NCBI RefSeq assembly: GCF_037975245.1
Contig: NC_092569.1
Span: 14,158,501 to 14,222,500 of the forward strand
DNA: 64,000 nt
DNA from: Apostichopus japonicus
Taxonomy: Eukaryota > Echinodermata > Holothuroidea > Aspidochirotida > Stichopodidae
Direction of reading: 5' to 3'
Under the pieces are notes generated by a model, which had not been told where the DNA came from, made no database searches, and worked only from the letters and a program-made list of their open reading frames with translations. Positions 44,301-55,300 of this stretch are shown one piece after another; the stretch's first letter is position 1; each line of letters starts with the position of its first letter. A program made the translations under genes and the position numbers.

Positions 44301-47300
44301 CGACCACTATCTAAGCTCCTTTTGTACTATGAATTCAGTGTATTTCCCGGTATAAAGGATATATGTTATTACCAAAGATCATTGATTGTAGTACATTATA
44401 ACTTAACTCCATTGCCTTTAAACTAGTAATTAACAGATACAACTACTGAACAGTAGTGGCGGTAGGTTACATGAGCTCTTGTTATTTCGTATTTCATTCA
44501 TTTTTTTTTCATTCTTATTAAACAGTGACTAGACTTGCAAATATACTTTCATCATTTACCAGGATTCCTCAACAACGTCTGAGCAGTCCGGCATATCAAG
44601 ACAACTAAATAATGCGTCTCAATCAACAAAAACAGAAGTATCTCTCCACGCTGTTGTCAGTAAAGTTACTATTGAGGTAACTGATTGATTGGTTCCTTGT
44701 TGAATTGAAAGAGAGAGTATCATAGATCATGAGCTAACCTATAACTGTTCTTTACTGATAATATGAATAAGGTAACTATAACATCCTTGGGCGTTAATTG
44801 TAAGAGTCACATATATAGCGCTACCTTACATTAGTCAACGCTGATATTATTCAGGTAACTTTCTTATCTTGGCAAATTAGATGCTATAGCTACGAAAATT
44901 ACCGTCCTTGGAATATGTTGTCACATATGATCTAACTATTCGTTTCTGACATTCAGTGAAGAGCTAACAACTTTTATCGAACTTATTACACATGTCATTA
45001 TGTGTCGTCACATGAATCAAGAAAGATACATCATTTTTTTTAACAAGAACAACACCAAGAAATCTGCGATGTTATAAATATAAATTTCATCACACTTAAT
45101 ACAACAATGTTTATTAATGACTGCAAGTCAGAACGAGACTGCAATGTTGTATTTTACTGATTGTCTTTTAATTTCTCTGAATTTCTCTGTGCAATAAAGC
45201 TATTCTATGACACTTTCCCTCAGCTTTTGTCTAAAGAAATTACGAAAAAGTGGCGGGAAATTGGCAGAAAGCTCGAATTTAGTGACGCAGACCTGGACAG
45301 AATTAAATCAGATACGACTGAGGGACACAAAGAACAAGTTTATCAGATGCTAAAGAAATGGAAGGAACAAAAAGGAAAGAACGCAACTTACAAGAGACTG
45401 GGAGAGGCGCTAATGAAATGTGATCGCACAGATCTGCAACAATGGCTGGAACGAGAAGGTATTTCGTGAATTGGATGGTGGAAAAACTACCAATATAGCT
45501 ATTTAAGTTAATGAGAATAGAATTAGCAACAGTTTATTGACTACTGGTACGTAGAAGTGCATAAACAAGGACATATTTCATTACAATCGTATTTTTTTTG
45601 ACGACATTCACTGAATTATTATATTTCTTGTTTGTTAATTAAATGTTTGTTCGCTTCCCTGAGTTCTGAGCGAACTGCAGATATAAAAATGTGGTTGTTG
45701 ATATAACATCAGTCACTAAATATAGATACCATTTTCTTCTAATGGTTTATTTGGCCTCATTCAGAGGCCTTTCATGCGTAAACAAACATATTACAGAAAT
45801 TGTTGTAAACAGACAAGTTTTCCAACTTTCTAACTGAGAATTGAGTATAACGTTACTTTGTATTTAATGATTATCAAAACTAAGCTATAGATCAACTACT
45901 ATATGCTCCTCTGTGTTTGCACGTAAAAAACATTCCTCAAACACGGACTAATTGTATTCAATTTGCAGGCCAATTTCCTTCTTCGTCCCTTATTGCTTCC
46001 GTTGTACAAATCCGGTCAATTAAGTTTACCTCCAAATTTTTATGATCGGTATTACTCTTGCTATATACTTGTATGTTAACTTATTCGTCATTGTCTTGTA
46101 ATATCTCGATAAGAGTCCCCGAAACCTAGTTTTTTTTTTAATTAAGTCTTCCCCTTGAACTTACTATTTAATTCACCTCTTACTGTAACTTTGTCACAAA
46201 ACACTATTTTTTCAGTTTAGTGAAGCTTATCGCAATCATGGTTGATATAAAAAGACCTTACAAGAACCACTAATGACAAATCAATCTCTAACACTAAGGA
46301 AATTACATACATAACACCTAGTATATCAAAACTAGACGTGTAGGTTTAGCATTATCCCTCCGATATGTCCAATACAGTTTCTGGTCTTCCAAAAGCTGCC
46401 AGTAGTACCTACATCTTTCCGAGGGTCCTACACATAATTCAAGTCCCTCAGAATCCCAAAAATTTGATAATCCTTGTTGGTATATGTGAGAAAAAAAAAT
46501 CACCTTTTCTATGTTCTTGTCTTATGTCTGAATCATCAAAGAATGCTTTCTGTCATTTCATGGTATTCCATTATGCGGAACTTCAACTTACTACACAACT
46601 CAAGTTAATACGCCTTATTATGAAGAGCGGATTCGTCAAACAATGCTAGCTTAAAATTATGAAACAAACATATTTGTGGTGTGCTCATGGCAAGATAACT
46701 AACAAGACTGGCGATATGGACTGAATAATGGCAAACAATTAATTGAAAAAAAAAAAAATAACGGGTATGAGAGGGGTGGGAGAGGGGTGGGAGATGGGAG
46801 GGAGATGGTTGGAAGAGGGTGGGAGAGGGGCGAAAAAGGACAACACCCAGCAATATAGGGAGGAGAGTGACATACGAAGTGAATACAAAACAGTTAATAC
46901 ATATTGTGCAATTTTTTTAATGACTGTGCTGGATAGGGTGTATTGTGAAAGACGGTAGGAATCCGCAACCGAACGATTACTCATTAGTATGCGTATTATT
47001 TACAGCACTCCCTTCTGCTCAATCTACTACAAAGCTTCAGTGTCCCTTACTTTGAATACGAGCTCCCTTCATGCACTTTGTCTAAAAGTCACCGAAATCC
47101 ATTATCATCATCAAATATAGTTACATTAACGCACCTCAGCGTCCACTTCCCCCAAAACCATAACCTGTGTAGAAACTTTTCAAATGAAATATCCCCGTAT
47201 TCCGTTTGGCACCTTACACCGAGGGAGAACACTATGACGGAGGAATATGATGCCATCATTAACAAGATCTGCGTTGATCTTTTGCAATAAAAATAAATTG

Positions 47301-50300
47301 GTGTGGCATTCTAGTCACTATGGACATCCACATCGAATGCCTTGTCGTATGTTGCGTGTGAAATATATCTTATTATGCCAATTACAGGCAGTCTACGTTA
47401 CATTATGATTTGTATTTATTAATTCCTGTTTCATATTCCTTAATTATCAGCTGAAGCGTTAAACAAAGGATCGACAGTACCAACAAATCAATCAGGTAGG
47501 TATATTTAAAGCCCACGATTGTCAATTATTTGTCGTAAAAGGTTTGATGACGGGGGTTGCAAACTGTATCTGTCAGCATTTAGTTACATCAAGTTACAAA
47601 GGTTAGATATTTGGAAACGGCAGATCGGGTTTTATTTGGCAATATTTTTTCAGTAGTTGGCAGGTTGGTGGAGGCTTTTCTGTATACAAAGAAATTGCGA
47701 CGTCATAGGTTTGTGTCTTTTGTCTTTTCTGAGGCTTTTACAGTGCTCCAGCAGTGCTGGTTACTCTGCTAAATTAGTTATACTGGTTAAATTATAAACG
47801 GCACTATTGAGGGAACGACAGAACAGGCGTTATTAGTTTAAAGGTCTAGTGACGAAACAGGGCATTTTAGCCGTAGCCTTTAACTTTTACATCAGTAACT
47901 GACAACAATAAGTAGGAATATTACTTTCATCATCATATAAACAAGGTTATGAGAATGTACTAGGAATAGTTCATTGGTAGAACACCAGCGCTGTCACCTT
48001 CGGAGCCTATTTATCCGTTTGAAGATTAGCACTCCTGGTACATCACTCTGTGAAGGTGACTTAGTAGGGAAAAATCACCTTATGCAGAATATTTCTGTCT
48101 AGATTAGTTTGCTCTGAGGTCTCTGGACTTGGGACCAGACTTTGGTGGGTTAAACCTGGTGTTATGAGCGCTCGACCATCCCACTTCCCTCAGAGCAAAT
48201 TGCTGGAGTTGTTTGTAGCTCCATCTGTCTGAATGCCTTTGAGTTTCTGCATAGCCAGATGATGTAGCTCGCTCTGAGTGTGATATTGGCTGCTGTATCG
48301 GTTATAGCCTTCTTCTTTCCTTTAGGGATGCCCAAGGATGCAAGACATTTGTTGACTGATGTGTTGCAAAAGCCTCTGCTTCCTACTTCTATCGTAAAGT
48401 AGTATGTAGACCATCCTCTGCTCTCGCAGTCAGCCACTAGGTCTTGGTATTTACACTTCTTTCTAGCATATGCATTTGCCAGATTCTCCTCCATAGGAAC
48501 TGTAAGCTCTATGATGATAATATTCTTTGTTTTCTTAGAGAAGATGGTGATAGCTGGTCTCTTAGCGGTCTCAGTAATTTCTGGAGGGAACACTATTTGC
48601 TTGTGTTCCTCATCCATCAAGAATATCCAGTCATTGGCCTTCTTCAGGATGTTGGTTGGCTCTGTCTTTGGAAGTGGCAGGACTGGATTTCGGTATGTTT
48701 TGTCATCAGCTGTACGAAAGGCTATTGTAGAGGTGAAGTCCAGAGTCTCAGATGTATTGAATTTCTTCTGGTTTGCCTCTACGATGTACGGTGCCAGACC
48801 TGATGCAATTGCCCTCAGTGTTTGGTCATGGCGCCAGTTATACCTTCCACTTTGTATTGAGTAGCTGCAACCATTTAGGATGTGGAACAGTGTGCAATGA
48901 CGATGATGACATAGTTGGCAGAGTCCTAGATTGGTCTTGCCCCACAGCTTCAGATTGGCAGGAGAAGGAAGTTGATCATGAATTGCATTGATGTGGAAGG
49001 ACAGCAATTCTGGTGTCCAGATATACAGAAGTTTCTTCCAGGAGGTGTCGACCTGCATGGCAGACTCCCACTTCAACCACTGTCCTTGTTTCGCACATCC
49101 GTAAAGGTAGACCAACATGTCCTCCTCGTCTACATCTTTCACTAGCCCGGTGAGGCATTTCCTGTGTTCTTGGTGACTCATGTCTCTGATCAGCTTCTGG
49201 TTTCTTTTGTAACCGAGACCTGCTCTGTCGGTCTGGCCCCTAGCCATCTCATTCAGGATTAGGTGGCGTTCTTTCTGTTCTAATTCTTTCATACCATTCC
49301 AGCTGGCTTTGCTTTTCTTACTTTCGATGCATTTCCAATGCATTTTCCATGCATTTTATACAAAATAAAACAACAACTAAGAAATGTGCCCCACCCCTTT
49401 AACCAAACTACACTACACATATCCCAGCCTCTGACCTCTTTCTAGGTTACCTGTGAGGCTCCCGCCTCCCCCATGAAATTGCATTGCGTTAGTATTCAAA
49501 TCTTTTTCAGAACACAATAATATCTTCTGCGCAAGTTTTTAAATATAGGTATATGCAGCAAACTTTTTCACACCTAATAATCACGTTAATGAGAAAAAAA
49601 TCATACTCAATCTCAATGTAATAAGCGACTGGTAACTGTGTTCTTTAGTTCGATTGCAAAACACCATTATTTAGGCGTAGTTCAAATGCGACACAATTTT
49701 TATTTTGTATATATGAACCTTGTCATTTCAAGCATATCTGATGTACAAAACGCAGCAACAATCATGCATGAAGATGACAATGCATTCCACAATCACTGTC
49801 CTATCCATGAACAACAATAAATGTTTGATTGGTAGTTTAAATATTTACACTCATTATTGTAAGTCTATCCTTTCCACACTGGTGGTGTAAATATGTTTGT
49901 CCAACCACAGTAAGTTGCTGACCTAGTCTTTCTTGTCGCACCGAACTACACGAGTACTCTTGTAAATATTACTTATCGACGTTAGGTGAATTATGCCACA
50001 AGGTAAATAAAAGCTGTGGCCATATTTCTTCCTTACAGATAGTTACTGAAGATTATGATGTTGATATAATTATACTGAATTGTTTTATGCATTTTTTGTG
50101 TATACAGATTGCACGAATGAGGCCGGTGAAGAGGAAATACAGTTCATTGATATGCAGAAGAAGAAAACATTGAATTACATAATTCTAGTCTCGTGTATAA
50201 TTCTTTTGATGTTCGCACTTATCCTAACCGTGTTTTTTGTAAGGCGGGTAAGTTAACTTCATCGTCTTTAGTATCTGCCATCGCTCAACCACACAGCTCC

Positions 50301-52173
50301 GACTGACATAGTCAAATTGGTTTAACTTACCAACCGGTAGGATAATGTATATGCATGTATTCAACTTGCTCGTCGCTGTACCGATGGCACAATGTCTCAG
50401 AAGTTAAAAGTGAAGAAACCTCTGATAAAAGAGTATATATATTCAAGCATGAGCTTAACGAGGTCAGCACTTTAATCACCTCTAAGAGAATAAAAAGTCG
50501 AATAACTTGTGGTGTGTTGTCTCATAGCATTTTAACTGCAACAAAATTAGCAGCGTTAAAATTTTCTCTGCAAGTCGAATATTGCGTTTAATTATTGTTA
50601 TGACACCGTTAACTTGCACGCTAAAACGAAGCAACGCCTGCAATGCTAATACAGAATTGTGTCATCTTTATTGACGTGGCTGTGTAAATTTCCGTCAACA
50701 AACCCATCTCGGCTTGGTAACTGTTATCAATACAATATTTGCATAGAGTCCCTATTAGGCGATTTACTGCAGTAATAAAACAAGGGCAGCAACGCTGCAG
50801 AAGCTCAGCTGAACTTCTATTTGAGAAATTTGTTTTGATTGGCAATATTTCTGAGCAGTTTATCCATATAGTTTTGTGCGAAAAATATAAGACACAAGTT
50901 GGATAACGGTATCAGTTCCTTTCCTCCGATATCTTTTCCCCCTTGCCTGATGCTCCTATTCAGCAGACATACTTTGTTACAACGTTAGAATGTTTTAAAC
51001 ATTTGTTTTGAAAACAAACCATAAAGATAAATGAGTTTATTTAATTTTTATTGAAACGAACAAGTTTGAAAGAAATTTGAAAAAATCAAAACGCTGTAAT
51101 TACCGCTAAGTTGTGTTCTTGAATACCTTAATGCAGGACAGCCTTTGTAGTATGTTTAAACCAGAATGCAAAACTTTATTGAGGTTTGATGGATGAGTTC
51201 AGGGTATGACAGGGTATGATCCAATGTTATCCTTGTAAGATATCATGTTAAAGTTTTGTTTAAATAGGTTTCTAAATTTCGAGGGGACTAGATATTGACA
51301 TGAAGTTTTCAAATATAGCTGTGTTGAATATTTTTCTCTTCAATATAAGTTTTGCATTGTTTGTCACTAGGAAATCCATTTATTGAATTTCTACATGTTG
51401 GCAGTAATCTAATGCGCAACACGCGGGATGCATCACTCACATTACTCCCTCACTTAGCTGTCCCAATTCAATTTATGGTTTGACCTAGACAAAATTGCAA
51501 CAGAAATTATTTTTTTTGTAATTGTTTCTTGAATCACTTCAAAATAACATATCGAAAAGGTAAAAAAATATATATATGGGGAAATTTGCTAATTTGCATC
51601 AAAACAAAATGGACGCTTTCCCGTATATTTTCACTAATATATGTGGGTACACACCCTGATATTAGAAGTTATTACGCACTTATCACATATTATATTGAAA
51701 CAAAAACAACTGTATTCATTATTTTATATTGTTTGAATCAACCTCTGCGGAGCTTAGTCTACGTCTTGCGACATGTAATTGACCTGCCCCTTGAAGCACA
51801 TCAGATAAATTTGATGTTCGCCTCCCCAAAGTCCAAATACCAGAGACAGAAGAGCAAGCAAACATATCAAGTCAACAGGGGCTGACATTGGTGAAAGCAT
51901 TCAAGACAATGGTACGCCACAAGTAGAACCTAGAGCAAGTACTAGTGAGAGAACATGTTCACAAATTGGTGCTTCTTCAAACTTCGAGGATATTCCAGAC
52001 GACCTCCATTAGTCCATTCTATTATATGACAAACTTATGACTGATGAAATATCTGCGGATACAGTATGTTCAAACCGAATTCTTGAGACAGTTCAACAAA
52101 AACTCCTGAATCATATCAGTACAATGAGTGGATATGCAACTGCACTCATTGTACTGATATGTTGCAGGGATCA

Positions 52174-52267
<94 letters not shown>

Positions 52268-52353
52268 TGATCCCTGCAACATATCAGTACAATGAGAGCA
52301 GTTGCATATCCACTCATTGTACTGATATGATTCAGGAGTTTTTGTTGAAAAAA

Positions 52354-52392
<39 letters not shown>

Positions 52393-55300
52393 GTGATATA
52401 ATATGTGTATAATATGTGATACGTGCATAATATAAACTTATATTAGCGTGTGAACCCACTTATATTATTGAAAATAGCCGTAAAGACGGCCACTTTTATT
52501 TAGGCAAATTAGCCAATTTCACCTGCTTATTTTGTTCTACCACTTTAATATGTTTCAGTATGGTTTCTAGCGACATTTACAACAGAAACCGTTTCTAGAC
52601 TGCAATTTAGTCTAGGTCAAGCCATTATTTTGTACAGATTGGGTAGACTATATACCGTGTATATAGCACATAGTAACTTTACACCAATGCTCTTTCACGG
52701 TTAACAGCGACTCATCTTTATCCCACACGAAACTTGGATGAGAATCCATATATGAAATTGATTTCTCTTGTGAAAACAGTGTGCGAAAGTCCATCCGGGA
52801 TTTTTGCTCCTTCTCTAGCATCCATGTTAGACTTGGACTTTGTCTGGCTTTCTTACCCTCCCGCCAAAGAACGTCTTCCCGTGAGTAAAGCTACTACGTG
52901 TTATGTCACGTTTATTTCAATTTGATACAGAATATACACTACAACGCGACTACTAAATTAATGATGAAACAAGCCTTAACGTTAAGTTGCAGAAACTACG
53001 ACATTGCCGTGTCTAATGCCTTAAAAGATACCTAAACATGAAATGCATCCGTTCTTCGGATAAAGAGTTTTATGCATATTCAATTTGATTATTGTAATAG
53101 CTAGCAAAAAGACACTCGGCAATTGGTGGTCTACACGTACTAACATTTCATCCATGATGTTCATCGGAACTTCAAAATGAGTGCACAAAGAGGTGCTTAA
53201 GTATATTTTTATTCTAATGTAGAATGTTTATTGCAATCATGTAATGTTTCATTACAAGCTGAAGCCTTCATTTGATCTGATATCACCTGATATAGCCTAC
53301 TAACATCATGAATTTTTGAGCTGCAGATTAAGACAGCAGATGGACGTAACGAAAACAACGCCGCCGACAGCATCCAAGTAGCAAAAATTACCACAACAAC
53401 AAAACACTTCTTACATTGAACACTCTTGATTTCTGTTATCAGAAGCTTCACTGTTTTATTGTATATGATTGATAGAGGTAAAACATGTGCAAGTGAAAAA
53501 TTACTTTAGAGTGCTGCACTTACTCATAGACCAAATAGAGCGATAAGTTCATATACTAACAGCCTAGCTGTTGAAATACTGTTGACGTTTTTTTATATCA
53601 TTGCAAGTTCAGGACCTTCTGTTTTAACAATTTTATATGTAATTAATCAAACTGAAATGATGATTATTTTTAGGCGAGTACAACAGCAAATATAAATCCT
53701 GCAATAAAGACTACAACGCCATCAACAACATCCATGGTAAGTCCTCTAGTAAACATTGCATTTACCAATCGCCCAGTTTTTACATAAAATGTGTCGTTTT
53801 TATCTTTAGAGTCACTGTTACAGTATTATTCTGGATGAGGTAACAGCTTGTAGAAAGGAGATACCATATCGCTTTATGGCACTCATGAGCCATTGGCCTG
53901 TGATATTTATATTGAATCACTAAATGTAAAGCATTTCATTAAACTTTAACGTCTGAAACAATGCAAGATCATCTGATACACTCATTCCAAATCCTATTGA
54001 AGCTAAATTTAATCAAAGCAATGCATTGATTTTTTGCTTCTGTTATCATTCAAATAGAAACAAAATCTTCGTTTCTTAATGTTTGAGTTATATATTAGTA
54101 GAGCAAAACAAACATATTGGTTGCCGTAGAAGTACATTTTCGATAATGTTTCTTGTTCTGATTAAACTTTAGCAACCAGTTTAGTCTTGCTATGATACGA
54201 ATCTTTTTAAACATAAGTTATTTATCACTAAGTTTATGCAGTTATGTATCTCCAAAGGTTGCATCTACGTATGTTAAAGCATAGTTTGTTAACTTACACT
54301 GTAATTACTTTCTTTGCCTCAAGAGAAAGTTTAGCTTGGCTTTACGGAAATATCAATTAAAAGTACAAGTTGCCACCTTGTTGTGGTTTAAGTCACATTC
54401 ATCATTCCTATAAAAGGCTTAATGCAGACATTTTGCTACCTGTTAACTTGTTATAACTATAGTATATGCTTTCCTGGAATCGCAGGGTACCGCAACTAAG
54501 ATAACAGATTGTACGTTACGAAAACAACGCCGCCAACAGCATACAAGTAGCGAACATTACAAAATAAGTTTTTTAACCTTGAACACTTTTGATTTTGTTA
54601 TCAGATTCTTCCCAGCTTTATTGTATGTGATCGAAAGAGGTAAAACTTGTGCAAGGGAAATATAACTCTATAGTGCGGCACTTACTCATAGACCAAATCG
54701 AGCTTTAAGTTCATTTAGTAATAGCCTAGCTGTTGAGCCTTAAGTTCATTCACTAACAGCCTAGCTGTTGAAAACTGTTCAAGTTTCTTCTTATCATTGC
54801 AAGTACAGGAACTTCCATTTTAACAATTTTATATGTAACTAATCATACTGAAATTGTGATTATTTCTAGACGAGTACAACAGCAGATAGAAATCCTGCAA
54901 CAACGAATACAACGTCATCAACAACATCCATGGTAAGTCATCTAGTAAACATTGCATTTACCAATCGCCCAGGTTTTACATAAAATGTGTCGTTTTCATC
55001 TTTTAGCATCACTGTTACAGTATTATTGTGGATGAGGTAACAGCTTTTAGAAAGGATATACCATATACGTTATGGTACTCATGAGCCATTGGCTCAAATA
55101 ACATTGCAGCCTAGCTGCTAAAATACCATTATAATACTTATGACCAGAATTTGATTTAGAATGAAGGAGTAATTGGTGCATTTCGTAAAACCAATTACCT
55201 TTAGCGGTTGTAAACAAATTTCAATGTATTAAATAAATAATCGCAACAGAGAAAGGGCGTAAAATACGTTAATTAGCCGGTGACATTTCTACTGAATCAC

